A stretch of 61,505 nucleotides of DNA from Chloroflexota bacterium (GCA_030447745.1 JAUJOH010000001.1:125835-187339), one strand, 5' to 3'; shown: positions 9,193 through 19,038, counted from the first letter of the stretch. The notes: generated by a model not told the origin, from the sequence alone. Numbers and translations: made by a program.

Positions 9193-9238
9193 CCGGGGCA
9201 GCGCTTCGTTGTCACGTGGCTCGTCCGGGCACCGGCGG

Positions 9239-9247
9239 AGTATATCA
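9239..9247 (-). promoter_or_regulatory. Extended -10 promoter element upstream of asd
   Basis: The minus strand reads TGA-TATACT (TGA 9247-9245, hexamer 9244-9239), followed by CCGCC. It has the TGn extension and no good -35 hexamer 17-18 bases upstream. The predicted start near 9232 gives a leader of about 40 bases to the asd ATG. The same box occurs before rpsB, rplS, def and other operon heads in this window. Confidence 0.6.
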
Positions 9248-9287
9248 GCGGGCTCCGGCGGGACCGGCCTCCGGAGACCCCCGAATC

Positions 9288-9318
9288 AGCGAGCCGCCGG
9301 TTGGACCGACGGCTCGCT
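9288..9318 (-). terminator. Long hairpin after pnp
   Basis: A 9-base perfect inverted repeat (AGCGAGCCG 9288-9296 with CGGCTCGCT 9310-9318) encloses an inner CGGT/ACCG stem around a TGG loop. The result is about 13 paired bases with one C-A mismatch. It lies 28 bases past the pnp stop and before the asd promoter. There is no T-tract, so it may protect the pnp 3' end or act with Rho rather than terminate alone. Confidence 0.55.
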
Positions 9319-9346
9319 GCCTGGGGGCCGCCCTGCTGAACGGTGG

Positions 9347-11936
9347 TCAGCCAACTGGCTCTTTGGCGAGGTGGCGCTGCATGGCCGCCTTGCGGGAGAG
9401 GTTGATCCGGCCCTGGCGGTCGATCTCGGTCACGACGACCATCACTTCGTCGCCGACGGACACGACGTCCTCGACGGTCGGCACGTGGTAGTCGGCGAGC
9501 TCGCCGATCCGGACAAGGCCTTCCTTGCCCGGCATGATCTCGACGAACGCGCCGAAGCCCATGATCCGGGTGACCTTGCCCAAGTAGAGCGCCCCGATCT
9601 CGACCTCGCGCGTCAGGCTGTTGATCCAGTCGATCGCCTTGCGCGCGTTCTCGCCCGAGACGGCCGCCACCTCGACCGTGCCGTCGTCCTCGACGTTGAT
9701 CTCCGTGCCCGTCTCCTCCTGGATCTTGCGGATCATCGAGCCGCCCTTGCCGATGATCTCGCGGATCTTCTCCGGGTTGATCGTGATGGTCGTGATCCGC
9801 GGCGCGAAGTCGCTCATCTCCTGGCGAGCCTCCGGGATCACCTCGACCATCTTGTCGAGGATCTCGAGGCGGGCGTCGAACGCCTGCCGCAGGCCGTCCC
9901 GGATGATCGCCTCGTTGATGCCCTGGACCTTGATGTCCATCTGCAGGGCGGTGATCCCGTCCCGCGTCCCGGTCACCTTGAAGTCCATGTCACCGAAGGC
10001 GTCCTCCTTGCCGAGGATGTCCGTCAGGACCGCATAGCGCCCGTCCGGCTCGCTGATGAGTCCCATCGCCGCGCCGGCGACCGGAGCCGTGATCGGCACC
10101 CCGGCGTCCATCAGTGCAAGGGTGGAGCCGCACGTCGAGGCCATCGACGTCGAGCCGTTGGACGTCACGCACTCGCTGACGAGGCGGATGACGTACGGGA
10201 ACTCGTCGTGCGGCGGGAGCACCGGCAGGAGCGCCCGCTCGGCGAGGATGCCGTGCCCGATCTCGCGCCGGCCTGGGCCGCGCATCGGCTTGTTCTCGCC
10301 GGTGCTGTACGGCGGCATGTTGTAGTGGTGGAGGTACCGCTTCTCCGTGCGCGGGCTGATCGTGTCGATCCGCTGGACGTCCGAGGACGCGCCGAGCGTC
10401 GCGACCGTGAGCGCCTGGGTCTGGCCGCGGGTGAACAGACCGGAGCCGTGGGCGCGCGGGACGAGACCCACCTCGACGGAGATCGGGCGGACGTCCGTGA
10501 CGCCACGGCCGTCCATGCGGATGCCCTCGTCCAGGACCAGCCGGCGGACGGTCCTCTTGTGGACGAGCCCGAAGAGGCTCTTGCTGACGCGGGCCTCCCG
10601 GCGGGCGGCTTCGAGCAGGCGCTCCGCCTCCGCCTTGTCGGTGCGGCTCGCCCGGACGGACGCGGCAATGCCCTCGCGGAGCCTGCCGATCCGCTCCGGC
10701 AGGTCGTTCGCGAACCAGTTCAGGAGCGCGGCCGTCGCCTCGGCGTCGGGGAGCGCCCGGTGGTTCCTCGACAGGTCGATGTCGAAGAACTTCGACAGCG
10801 TGTCGAGCCGGTAGTTCTCCAGGTCCGGATACGCCTCGCGCGCGATCACCAGCGTGTCCGCGTAGCGACCGGGCGCGACACGCGTGCCGTCCGCGAGCGC
10901 AGCCTCGACGAACGCGATGTCGAACCCGACCGAGTGGCCGACGAACACGGCATCGCCGACGAAGTCCATCGCCTTGCGCGCTGCCTCGGCCGGGGTGGGA
11001 GCCCCCTTCACGTCCTTGTTGCTGATGCCGTGCATCTGGTTGCCGACGATCGGGCGACCGGGGTTCACGTACGTGGACCAGCGGTCATCGACCTTGCCGC
11101 CCTTGATCCGGACCGCGGCGATCTCGACGAGCTCGGCCATCTTCGGGTCCGTGCCGGTCGTCTCCGTGTCGACGACGACGAACTCGCGGCCGGCCTCGAC
11201 GCCCTCGACGAAGTCGAGCACGGACGCCGTGCCGGGGTCGAGGAACGGCGTCCGCTTCGGCTTGCCGACCGACTCCCGGAGCTGCTCCTGGATGTCGATC
11301 AGCGGCTGGATCGCCCGATGCCCGAAAAGGATCGCCTCCGCCATGACGTCCTCCGGGAGGAGCTTCGCGCCCGCTTCGACCATCATGGTCGCGTCGCGGG
11401 TGCCCGAGACGATGAGGTCGAGCTCCGACTCCTCGAGCTCGGTGTGGGTTGGGTTGACGACGAACTGGCCGTCGATGCGGCCGACGCGGACGGCGCCGAC
11501 CGGGCCGAGGAACGGGATCTCGCTGATCGCCAGCGCGGCCGACGCCGCGACCGTGCCGATGACGTCCGGGTCGTTCTCCTGGTCCGTCGAGAGGACGGTC
11601 ACGACCAGCTGGACATCGTCCTTGTAGCCCTCGGGGAACAGCGGCCGGATCGGGCGGTCCGTCAGGCGGGCGGCGAGGATCGCCGCCTCCGAGGGACGCG
11701 CCTCGCGCTTGATGAAGCCTCCCGGGATCTTGCCCGCCGCGTACATCCGCTCCTCGAAGTCGACCGTCAGCGGGAAGAAGTCGAGCCCTGGGCGGGGATC
11801 CGAACGGGTTGGCGGTGCCGAGCACCATCGTGTCACCGTAACGGACGGTGACGGAGCCGCCGGCGAGCCGGGCGAGTTTACCGGTTTCGATGGTCAGCGT
11901 GCGACCACCGAGCTGGGTCTCGAAGACCTGTGACAC
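9347..11936 (-). CDS. pnp: Polynucleotide phosphorylase with an inserted DEDDh exonuclease domain (frame broken once near the start)
   Basis: The normal PNPase order is present: RNase PH-like domain 1 ([20 protein letters not shown], then [12 protein letters not shown]), a helical linker, RNase PH-like domain 2 ([41 protein letters not shown]), KH ([16 protein letters not shown]) and S1 ([22 protein letters not shown]). Between about nt 11188 and 10712, inside the helical linker, sits a complete DnaQ-like exonuclease domain of about 160 residues. It is in frame and has all DEDDh residues. PNPase degrades RNA from the 3' end with phosphate. The GTG start at 11936 (GTG-TCA-CAG) has a GGGAGG Shine-Dalgarno. 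A one-base excess near 11803 shifts frame between GTAN and DPRPGLDFF. The gene follows rpsO, as in most bacteria. Confidence 0.95.
10712..11188 (-). other. DEDDh 3'-5' exonuclease domain inserted within pnp
   Basis: Exo I is [14 protein letters not shown], with the metal ligands D and E (codons near 11170-11162). Exo II is [10 protein letters not shown], with its Asp near 10921-10919. Exo III-epsilon is [11 protein letters not shown], giving the His and last Asp of DEDDh near 10762-10745. The layout ([15 protein letters not shown] between motifs) is that of DNA polymerase III epsilon and related RNA/DNA exonucleases. The flanks are ordinary PNPase linker: [13 protein letters not shown] before and [20 protein letters not shown] after. 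The domain replaces or splits the middle of the all-helical linker. Confidence 0.92.
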
Positions 11937-12010
11937 GGGGTTTCGTTCCTCCCGTCGTGCCGGAGGAGCGACCGGGCCGTGCGGCCCACCGATCGGACGT
12001 TACGCGGAGA

Positions 12011-12032
12011 ACCCCGGGGTCCTGCCCGGGGT
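12011..12032 (-). terminator. Hairpin in the rpsO-pnp intergenic region
   Basis: ACCCCGGG and CCCGGGGT (12011-12018 and 12025-12032) pair over 8 bases around a 6-base loop. It lies 17 bases after the rpsO stop, in the 112-base gap before pnp. No T-tract follows. In E. coli this gap holds a partial terminator and an RNase III site controlling pnp; a similar role here is inference from position. Confidence 0.45.
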
Positions 12033-12048
12033 CCGTGGCGGCGATGCC

Positions 12049-12318
12049 CTAGCGGCGGAGTCCGAGCCGCGCGATGACGGCCCGGTAGCGAGCGTTGTCT
12101 TTCTTCACCAGGTAGGCGAGGAGACGACGGCGCTGACCGACGAGCTTGAGGAGGCCGCGTCGCGAGTGGTTGTCCTTCGGAAAGCGTCGGAGATGCTCCG
12201 TCAGCCCCCTGATCCGCTCCGTCAGGAGCGCGACCTGGACCTCCGGGGAGCCGGTGTCGCCATCGTTCGCGGCGTACCCACCGATGATCTCCTGCTTCAC
12301 TTCCCGCGCGAGCGGCAC
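12049..12318 (-). CDS. rpsO: 30S ribosomal protein S15
   Basis: The 89-residue protein has the family length and the conserved core [16 protein letters not shown], then [18 protein letters not shown] and a basic C-terminus [14 protein letters not shown]15 is a primary binder of 16S rRNA helices 20-22 in the platform. I chose the GTG at 12318 ([12 protein letters not shown]) because a GGAGGA ribosome binding site sits just upstream and it gives the usual length. Longer upstream reading is antisense to the divergent methyltransferase. It is followed by pnp. Confidence 0.97.
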   Translation of the reverse strand: MPLAREVKQEIIGGYAANDGDTGSPEVQVALLTERIRGLTEHLRRFPKDNHSRRGLLKLVGQRRRLLAYLVKKDNARYRAVIARLGLRR

Positions 12319-12369
12319 TCGGTCCTCCGAACACGAACGTTGCTGATTGACCTTCTCTTTGACCGGCGG

Positions 12370-12398
12370 ATGGTAGCAGTCGAGGCGCACGGCGGCAA
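12370..12398 (-). promoter_or_regulatory. Promoter of rpsO
   Basis: The minus strand shows TTGCCG (12398-12393), a 17-base spacer ending in TGC, and TACCAT (12375-12370). It combines a fair -35 with an extended -10. Transcription would start near 12363, giving a leader of about 45 bases containing the GGAGGA site. It lies in the 102-base divergent gap shared with the plus-strand methyltransferase. Confidence 0.6.
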
Positions 12399-12420
12399 AC
12401 GCGCTACCGTCAGGGCGCCC

Positions 12421-13311
12421 ATGTCCAATCGCGTGCCCGACCGCATGTCCGACCCCGTCGTCTCCCACGTCCAGGTCGCGCCTGCGCTCGCCGCGCGCCG
12501 ATCCGGCGCCTGCCGCGCGACCTTCTCGGTGGACCTCGGCCGCACCGCGATCGAGGTCGAGCTGACCGGCGACGGGATCGCCCTGCCGGGCGCGGAGGTC
12601 CTGCGCTGGGCCGACGCGGAAGTCGTTGCGGACACGTCGAACGTCTGTTTCCGGGTGCTCCCCGAGGGGGTCGAGCCCATCCGGACGTTCTCCGACGTGA
12701 CGCGGCGGGTGGTCGGGCTGATGCCGACGGCGGGCGCGCCGACGATGCTCGTCGGCGGCTTCTACATGCACCGGGTCAAGGGGACCGATCCGTGGACCGA
12801 CACGGAAGCGAAGCTCGCCGCGGTGGCGCCCGTGCGCGGCGCGGTCCTCGACGCGACGACGGGCCTCGGCTACACCGCCATCGCGGCCGCGCGAACGGCG
12901 GCGAGCGTGCTGACCATCGAGCTCGATCCGGCCGTCGTCGAGATCGCACGCTCGAACCCGTGGTCCCGCGAGCTGTTCGACGAGCCGGCGATCGAGCGGC
13001 GCCTGGGCGACGCGGCGGAGGTCGTGACGCAGCTTCCGGAAGCGGCCTTCGATCGGGTGATCCACGACCCGCCGACGCTGAGCCTCGCCGGCGAGCTCTA
13101 CGGTGCGGCGTTCTACGCCGAACTGCTCCGGGTGCTGCGACCCGGGGGTCGGCTGTTCCACTACGTCGGCCGTCCCGACAGCGCGCACGGCGCGCGGACG
13201 GGCGCGGGCGTCATGCGCCGGCTCCGCGAGGCGGGCTTCGATGGCGTCGCCGAGCGGCCGGGCGCGTTCGGGATCATCGCCGCCAGGCCGCTCCGTGGCC
13301 GCCGGCGGTAG
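12421..13311 (+). CDS. Class I SAM-dependent methyltransferase
   Basis: The 296-residue protein has a nonconserved N-terminal half. The Rossmann core carries motif [17 protein letters not shown] at about residues 142-157, an acidic loop after TIELDP (motif II), and motif [16 protein letters not shown] at about 215-228, followed by [15 protein letters not shown]. The DPPT motif suggests a nucleic-acid or small-molecule N-methyltransferase, resembling predicted archaeal-type methyltransferases (COG2521-like). The substrate is unknown. I chose the ATG at 12421 because the upstream extension of this frame overlaps rpsO and pnp antisense. It is divergent from rpsO and converges with truB/ribF, leaving only 4 bases between stops. 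Confidence 0.82.
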   Translation: MSNRVPDRMSDPVVSHVQVAPALAARRSGACRATFSVDLGRTAIEVELTGDGIALPGAEVLRWADAEVVADTSNVCFRVLPEGVEPIRTFSDVTRRVVGLMPTAGAPTMLVGGFYMHRVKGTDPWTDTEAKLAAVAPVRGAVLDATTGLGYTAIAAARTAASVLTIELDPAVVEIARSNPWSRELFDEPAIERRLGDAAEVVTQLPEAAFDRVIHDPPTLSLAGELYGAAFYAELLRVLRPGGRLFHYVGRPDSAHGARTGAGVMRRLREAGFDGVAERPGAFGIIAARPLRGRRR

Positions 13312-13315
13312 CGGG

Positions 13316-15154
13316 TCAGCCGCCGCCGAACGTCACCGTCACACGGTCCGTGACCGGCCGGAGGCCCTCGACGACGATCGCCGGATCTCCCGCGGCAACG
13401 ATCGCAACCCCGGCCCTCTCCCCGATGCGGACCGGGTACCTGCCGGGTGGCGGAAGCGCCACCGGTAACGGAAACCGCAGCCGGCCGGGATCGTCCGGGT
13501 CCGGGTCGCCCGTGACGGCGTACGGGCGCCCGAGCAGTCGTTCTGCGTCGGCCAGCTCGCCTGCCGCGACGAGCCGCCGGATCTCAGAGCTGCTCACCGG
13601 CCGATCGTCGACGGTGAAGGACGGCACGACCACGACCTCCCAGGGTGGGTCGGACTGCCGGCCGAGCGCGGCGAGCGTCTCGGGCGTCCCTCGCCGTTCG
13701 TGCCCGAAGCCCGCGTCCGCCGTCATGAGCAGGCCGGCGAGACGGGTCCGCGCCGTGATCCGCGCCAGGAACGCGTCGTAGGGCGTCGCGCGGAGGGCGG
13801 CATCGAACGGCTCGACGACGACGACCTCGACCCCCGCCTCGCCGAGCAGGCGCAGCCGGTCGGCCGGATCGAGCAGCAGCGGCGGCGCCGCGCCGAGGAG
13901 CACCTCGTCCGGGTGCGAGTCGAACGTGATGACGGCCGGCCTGGCGCCGAGCCGCTCGGCGTGCCGGACGAGCTCGTCGAGCAGGTAGCGGTGCCCCCGG
14001 TGGAGTCCGTCGAACACGCCGACCACGGCAAACAGCGGCCCGTCGCCGGTCGTCAGGCGGCCGACGCCACTGACGACGCGCAGTCCCGGGTCGAGCGCCG
14101 GGGCGGCCGGCGGCGCATCGGGCGTCCGCTCCGCGAGGTTCTCGTTCCCGGCACCGGATCCGGCTGCCGGACGAGTCGGTGGTGATTCGATCGGGTGGAC
14201 GGTCGCGCCCGATGCCCCGGCCGCGACGAGCACCTTGTCCGGCGCCAGCCGTCCGCCGGCCGCTCTGGCGATCCCCAGGAGATTCGCGCCCGGGCCGTGC
14301 ACCCGGACCAGCTCACCGTCCACGACCCCGGCCATGCCGGCACGCGGCCGGACGTACTGGCCGCGTGCGAAGCCCGGCACCTCGTCCGTGCCGAGTGCGA
14401 CGACCGGGAGGTGCTCGAGGCCGGTGTCCACCGGTCGCAGCAGCGCCGCCAGTCGACGGCTCCCGTCCCCCGCGGCCAGCCGGATCTCGTCCAGCGGCAC
14501 GGCATCCTCCAGCCGAAACGGTCCGCTCGCGATCCGGACCAGCGCGCCCAGATAGGCGGCGTTCCCGACTGCCGCGCCGACGTCCCGCGCGATCGCCCGG
14601 ACGTAGGTTCCGGCCGAGCACTCGACGTCGAGGACGGCGATCGGTCGGGCGGGGTCAGTGTCGTCCCAGGTCATGAGGTCGAGCGCCCAGATCTCGACCT
14701 GGCGCGGCCGCAACTCGACGGTCTGGCCGGCTCTGGCCAGCGCGTAAGCGCGCCGCCCGCCGACCTTGATGGCGCTGAACGCGGGCGGCGTCTGCGTGAC
14801 CCGGCCACGGAGCCCGGCCAGCGCCGCCGTGACGGCTTCGCGCGTGGGACGCGGACCGTCGACCGGCGTGAGTTCGCCGTCGAGGTCGTCCGTGCTCGAG
14901 CTGGCGCCGAAGCAGATCGTCGCCCGGTACGCCTTCCGGTCGCCGAGGTGGTACTCGACGACGCGCGTCGCGCGGCCGAGGAACAGCGGCAGGACGCCGG
15001 CCGCGAACGGGTCGAGCGTGCCGCCGTGGCCGACCCGCCTGGTCCCCGACAGCCGCCGGACCAGGGCCACGACGTCGTGCGAGGTTGGGCCGGGTGGCTT
15101 GGAGACGATCAGGATCCCGTCCAGCCCGGGCGTCCCGGTACGCTGCCCTGCCAC
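13316..15154 (-). CDS. truB: Fusion: tRNA pseudouridine-55 synthase TruB plus RibF-type FAD synthetase domain
   Basis: Residues 1-310 are Tru[20 protein letters not shown], the catalytic Asp at 48 in [14 protein letters not shown], and [15 protein letters not shown]. After a Pro/Ala-rich linker, residues about 375-550 are the nucleotidyltransferase half of Rib[44 protein letters not shown]. Only about 65 residues follow and the riboflavin-kinase signature GFPTAN is missing, so this part could make FAD from FMN but probably not FMN from riboflavin. TruB makes pseudouridine 55 in tRNA. The GTG at 15154 is five bases after the nrnA stop. In many genomes truB and ribF are adjacent genes; here one frame covers both with no internal stop. 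Confidence 0.9.
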   Translation of the reverse strand: MAGQRTGTPGLDGILIVSKPPGPTSHDVVALVRRLSGTRRVGHGGTLDPFAAGVLPLFLGRATRVVEYHLGDRKAYRATICFGASSSTDDLDGELTPVDGPRPTREAVTAALAGLRGRVTQTPPAFSAIKVGGRRAYALARAGQTVELRPRQVEIWALDLMTWDDTDPARPIAVLDVECSAGTYVRAIARDVGAAVGNAAYLGALVRIASGPFRLEDAVPLDEIRLAAGDGSRRLAALLRPVDTGLEHLPVVALGTDEVPGFARGQYVRPRAGMAGVVDGELVRVHGPGANLLGIARAAGGRLAPDKVLVAAGASGATVHPIESPPTRPAAGSGAGNENLAERTPDAPPAAPALDPGLRVVSGVGRLTTGDGPLFAVVGVFDGLHRGHRYLLDELVRHAERLGARPAVITFDSHPDEVLLGAAPPLLLDPADRLRLLGEAGVEVVVVEPFDAALRATPYDAFLARITARTRLAGLLMTADAGFGHERRGTPETLAALGRQSDPPWEVVVVPSFTVDDRPVSSSEIRRLVAAGELADAERLLGRPYAVTGDPDPDDPGRLRFPLPVALPPPGRYPVRIGERAGVAIVAAGDPAIVVEGLRPVTDRVTVTFGGG

Positions 15155-15159
15155 CGCGC

Positions 15160-16214
15160 TCAGCGGGCGACCGCGGCCACGAGGCGCTCCGCCGCGTCCA
15201 GCACGGGCGCGACCGCGTCGTCGACGGGCAGCGCCACGGTGGCGCCCGCCGCCCGGGCATGGCCGCCGCCGCTCCACAGGCCGGTGAGCACCGTGGCGTC
15301 GACACCGCCGGGCCGTGTTCGGACGCTGAGTCGCGTGGTGGGTCCCGCCTCCTTGAACAGGATCGCCACCTCGGCGTCCTCGGCCTGGGCGAGCAGGTCG
15401 ATGATCCCCTCGCCGTGGGCTGGCAGCGCGCGCGTGGCGGCGAAGTCCGCCTCGCGCAGCGTGGACCAGACGAGCCGCCCGTCGAGCCGGCGGTCGAGCC
15501 GCTCGAGGACCCGGCCGAACAGCCGGAGCTGGGCGTCGGGCTTCGTCCGGTAGAGGCGCCGCGAGATGTCCGAAAGCGGCGCCCCGGCGCGACGAGCACG
15601 GCCGCCACCTCGAGCGTGCGCGGCGTGGCGTTCGGATGCGCGAACGTCGCGGTGTCCATCACGATGCCCGCCATCAGCACCGATGCGAGCGCGCCGTCGG
15701 CGGTGGCCAGCGGAACACCCAACCGCGTCGCGAGCAGGGCCACCATCTCGCACGTCGCGGCGCTCTGCGGCTCGATCCAGTCCGCCTCGCCGGCCGCGTC
15801 ATTCGAGGCGTGGTGGTCGATCACGACGCGCGGCAGCCGCTCGAACAGCCCACGATGGCGCTCCCGGACCGCACCGACGCGGTCGAGGGTGCCGCAGTCC
15901 GAGACGACCAGCAGGTCGTAGTCGACGTCCGGCCGCGGGTCCGTCCGGACGGAGTCGATGCCCGGCATGAACGCGTACAGGGGCGGTACCGCGTCCGTGC
16001 ACACGGCGTCAGCGGACCCGCCGAGCGCCTCGACGATCCGGCAGATCGCGAGGGTGGCGCCGAGGGTGTCCGCGTCCGGGCTCTCGTGGCCGACGGCGAG
16101 CACCCGCCGCGCGTGGCCGACCCGCTCCAGCACGGCCTCCGGGACGCCGGTCGCCCAGGGACGCAGGTCGATCCGTCCCGCAGAGTCGGCCACCGGGCTG
16201 GCCTCGACGGTCAC
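15160..16214 (-). CDS. nrnA: DHH-family phosphoesterase, NrnA-type nanoRNase/pAp phosphatase (frame broken once)
   Basis: The N-terminal DHH domain has VGHESPDADTLGATLA, DYDLLVVSDCG and the VVIDHHASND signature. The C-terminal DHHA1 domain, in the next frame, has PLSDISRRLYRTKPD and the GGGHARAAG loop. The frames join near 15590, where one base is missing from what should read VAAVLVAAGAPLSDI. Restored length is about 351 residues. The enzyme cleaves 2-5 nt RNAs and the phosphoadenosine phosphate by-product. The GTG start overlaps the rbfA stop as GTGA. The order nusA-infB-rbfA-nrnA-truB-ribF is typical of many Gram-positive and Chloroflexota genomes. Confidence 0.9.
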
Positions 16215-16765
16215 TGACGCTCCCTTCGCGGCCTGGGCGCCGACCGGCGGCTGTCGCCCGGCCCACGCTGCCGGCCCGGGCCGGGCCGTCGTGCCGGGGC
16301 GGGGGCGGGCTCCGGCGCCAGCCCGGCCACGTCGTCCGTGGCGGCGGGCGTCTCACCCTCGCGGGGCAGGCGCGGGACCGGTGTTGGGAGCGTCTCCGAC
16401 GCCGGCGTCGCGTCGTCCGGGACGTGGCCCTCCTCGAGCTCGTGAAGGAGATGAAGGACGCGGGTCCCCCGTTCCGCGGACTCGTCGAGCCGGACATGGA
16501 GCTCCGGGATCCGCTTGAGACGCAGCCGCGAGCCGAGCTGCCGCCGGACGAACGGCATGGCATGCGCCAGCGCCGCGACGGTGTCGTCGCGCTCTGCACG
16601 CTGGCCGATGACGCTGACCCAGACCCGCGCGTGGCGGAGGTCCGGGGCCGTCTCGACCTCGGTGACCGTTGCGAACCCGATCCGCGGGTCACTCACGTCG
16701 CGAGCGAGGATCGCGCCGATCTCCTGCCGGAGCAGCTCGTCGACGCGCTCGGTGCGCTGGCTCAC
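16211..16765 (-). CDS. rbfA: Ribosome-binding factor A with a basic tail
   Basis: Residues 1-115 form the KH-like RbfA fold: RTERVDELLRQEIGAIL, DPRIGFATVTEVE, DLRHARVWVSV, and RLRLKRIPELHVRLDES. RbfA binds immature 30S subunits and helps 16S 5'-end processing, especially in the cold. An additional 70 residues are Pro/Arg/Gly-rich and probably disordered. The GTG start lies 41 bases after the infB stop. Confidence 0.93.
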   Translation of the reverse strand: MSQRTERVDELLRQEIGAILARDVSDPRIGFATVTEVETAPDLRHARVWVSVIGQRAERDDTVAALAHAMPFVRRQLGSRLRLKRIPELHVRLDESAERGTRVLHLLHELEEGHVPDDATPASETLPTPVPRLPREGETPAATDDVAGLAPEPAPAPARRPGPGRQRGPGDSRRSAPRPRRERQ

Positions 16766-16806
16766 TGCCGTCGTCCTTCAGCTGGCTTCCGGTCGCCGTG
16801 CCGCAG

Positions 16807-18708
16807 CTAGCCGGTGACGGCGCGACTCACGGTCTGGGACGTGAAGCATTCGATCACGTCGCCCTCGACGATGTCGTTGAAGTTGGCGAGGCCGATGCCG
16901 CACTCGAAGTTGGCCGCTACCTCGCGGACGTCATCGCGAAAGCGTCGGAGCGAGTCGATCCGGTCGGTCACGACGACCTTGCCGCCGCGCCCGCCGCGCG
17001 CCCCGGCGCGGACGATCCGGCCGTCCGTCACGTACGAGCCGGCGCTGACCTGGCGCCCGACGCCGATGATCTGGCGGACCTCGGCGCGGCCCTCGATCAC
17101 CTCGACGATCTCGGGCTCGAGCAGGCCGCGGAGCGCGGCGTCCACGTCGTCGGTCAGCTTGTAGATGATGTCGTAGAGGCGGATGTCCACCCCTTCCGAC
17201 TCGGCGGCTCGCCGGGCCGTGTCGGTGACCCGCGTGTTGAACCCCACGACGATCGCGTTCGACGCGGCGGCGAGCATCACGTCGTTGTCGGTGATGTCGC
17301 CGGCCGCCTCGTGCAGCACGTTGATCCGGACCTCCTCCGTCGACAGCCGCTCCAGCGAGTGGGTGATCGCACCGAGCGACCCCGAGACATCCGTCTTGAG
17401 GATGATCCGGAGCTCCTTGGCCTGACCGGCCTGGATCTGCCGGTAGAGGTCCTCGAGCGTGGCCCGGCCGCTGCCGTCGCCGCCGCGCGCGGACGCGTCC
17501 GCCTTGCGCCGCTCGACGATCGTGCGCGCCTCCTTCTCGTCGCGAGCGACGCGGAGGATGTCGCCGGCCTGGGGCACGTCGGCGAGGCCGAGCACGACCG
17601 CGGGCGTCGCCGGCCCGGCCTTGGCCATCCGCTTGCCCTTCCCGTTCTCGAGGGCGCGGACCTTTCCGAACGTCTCGCCCACGACGATGATGTCGCCGAC
17701 CTTGAGCGTTCCGGTCTGGACGAGCGCGGTCGCCACCGGGCCCCGACCCTTGTCCAGCTGGGCCTCGACGATCGTCCCGATCGCGCTCCGCTTCGGGTTC
17801 GCGGTCAGCTCCTGGAGGTCCGCGACGAGGAGCAGCATCTCGAACAGCTCGTCGAGCCCCTGCCCGGTGCGCGCGGAGACCGGGACCAACGGCACGTCGC
17901 CGCCGTACTCCTCGATCACGATGCCGGCCTCGGTCAGCTCGGTCTTGGCCCGGTCCGGATTGCTGTCCGGCTTGTCGATCTTGTTGAGGGCGATGACGAT
18001 TGGCACCCGCGCGGCGCGGGCGTGGCTGATCGCCTCGAGGGTCTGCGGCATCACGCCGTCGTCCGCGGCCACCACGATGACCGCGATGTCCGTGACCCGT
18101 GCGCCACGGGCACGCATCGCCGTAAACGCCTCGTGGCCGGGCGTGTCGAGGAAGACGACCCGCTTGCCGTCCCGCTCCACCTCGCTCGCGCCGATGTGCT
18201 GGGTGATCCCACCGCGCTCACCGGCTGCCACCTCCGTCGTCCGGAGCGCATCGAGCAGGCTCGTCTTGCCGTGGTCCACGTGACCCATGACCGTCACGAT
18301 CGGCGCCCTCGGCTGCAGCGACGAGGGGTCGTCCTCCTCGAACAGCAGCTCCTTCGTCGCCTCCGGCACGACCCCGTCCGTGTCGCCGTCGGCGGACGGC
18401 GCCGTCGCGACGGCCGCGGCTTCGGCAACCTCGTAGCCCAGCTCGCTGGCGACGAGCGACGCCGTGTCGCGGTCGATCAGCTGGTTGATCGTCGCAAAGA
18501 TGCCGCTCTTGATCAGCTCGCGGATGACGTCCGCCGGGTTGACCGCCAGCGCGTCCGCCAGCTCCTTGACGGTGATCGTCGCCGGCAGCTCGATGGCGCC
18601 GCGTTCGCGGGGGTCCAGTACCTGGACGGCTGATTGCTGCCCGCCATCGCGCCGCGGCGGCTTGCGCGGCCCGCGCCGGCCGCGGGTGCCGCTCCTACTC
18701 CTCGCCAC
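16807..18708 (-). CDS. infB: Translation initiation factor IF-2
   Basis: The 633-residue GTPase starts with a short basic tail and one IF2-N domain (TVKELADALAVNPADVIREL). The G domain has GHVDHGKTSLLDAL (G1), GITQHIGA, DTPGHEAF (G3) and NKIDKP (G4). Domains II, III and the tRNA-binding C2 domain follow, ending SQTVSRAVTG. IF-2 places initiator tRNA on the ribosome. The N-terminal extension is much shorter than in Actinobacteria. The GTG start has an AAGGAG site and overlaps ylxR by 14 bases. Confidence 0.97.
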   Translation of the reverse strand: MARSRSGTRGRRGPRKPPRRDGGQQSAVQVLDPRERGAIELPATITVKELADALAVNPADVIRELIKSGIFATINQLIDRDTASLVASELGYEVAEAAAVATAPSADGDTDGVVPEATKELLFEEDDPSSLQPRAPIVTVMGHVDHGKTSLLDALRTTEVAAGERGGITQHIGASEVERDGKRVVFLDTPGHEAFTAMRARGARVTDIAVIVVAADDGVMPQTLEAISHARAARVPIVIALNKIDKPDSNPDRAKTELTEAGIVIEEYGGDVPLVPVSARTGQGLDELFEMLLLVADLQELTANPKRSAIGTIVEAQLDKGRGPVATALVQTGTLKVGDIIVVGETFGKVRALENGKGKRMAKAGPATPAVVLGLADVPQAGDILRVARDEKEARTIVERRKADASARGGDGSGRATLEDLYRQIQAGQAKELRIILKTDVSGSLGAITHSLERLSTEEVRINVLHEAAGDITDNDVMLAAASNAIVVGFNTRVTDTARRAAESEGVDIRLYDIIYKLTDDVDAALRGLLEPEIVEVIEGRAEVRQIIGVGRQVSAGSYVTDGRIVRAGARGGRGGKVVVTDRIDSLRRFRDDVREVAANFECGIGLANFNDIVEGDVIECFTSQTVSRAVTG

Positions 18709-19024
18709 GCCTCTCTCCTTCTCCTCTCGTCATCGGTTGTGCTGTCTCGTTCCTGCTCATCATCATCGTCGGTCCGGGTCCCGCTTCGAGCGCCGCTCGG
18801 AGCTCCGGGGGGAGCGTGCTCGTCAGCGCTCGCCCCAGCGCGCCCTGCCTGATCGCCGCCGTCCAACAGGTGCCGTCGCGGCACAGGTATGCGCCCCTGC
18901 CCGGTCGCCGGCCCGTCTCGTCGAACGAGATCTCCCCGTCCGGGCTGCGGACCACGCGAACGAGCTCCCGCTTGTCGCGCGAGGTGCGGCACGCGACGCA
19001 GGAGCGCGTCGGGCAGCGCCGCAT
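18695..19024 (-). CDS. ylxR: YlxR/RnpM RNA-binding protein
   Basis: The first 80 residues match YlxR: MRRCPTRSCVACR, then KRELVRVVRSPDG, GRRPGRGAYLC and an Ala/Leu helix. The family binds RNA and in Bacillus modulates RNase P; it nearly always lies between nusA and infB, as here. The last 30 residues are polar, Met/Glu-rich and unconserved. The ATG at 19024 lies 14 bases after the nusA stop. Confidence 0.9.
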   Translation of the reverse strand: MRRCPTRSCVACRTSRDKRELVRVVRSPDGEISFDETGRRPGRGAYLCRDGTCWTAAIRQGALGRALTSTLPPELRAALEAGPGPTMMMSRNETAQPMTRGEGERRGEE

Positions 19025-19038
19025 GGCCGTTCGGCCGG

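Noticed and set aside
11848-12420. N-terminal extension of the plus-strand methyltransferase to 11848
   Set aside because: It lies antisense to pnp and rpsO and is not protein-like. The ATG at 12421 fits better.
13155-15277. Longer TruB start at 15277
   Set aside because: The added 41 residues are Arg/Gly-rich and overlap nrnA. The GTG at 15154 right after the nrnA stop is preferred.
15400-15550. Clamp-binding motif QLRLF in NrnA
   Set aside because: It lies inside a conserved helix of the DHH protein core rather than in a flexible tail, so it is likely chance.
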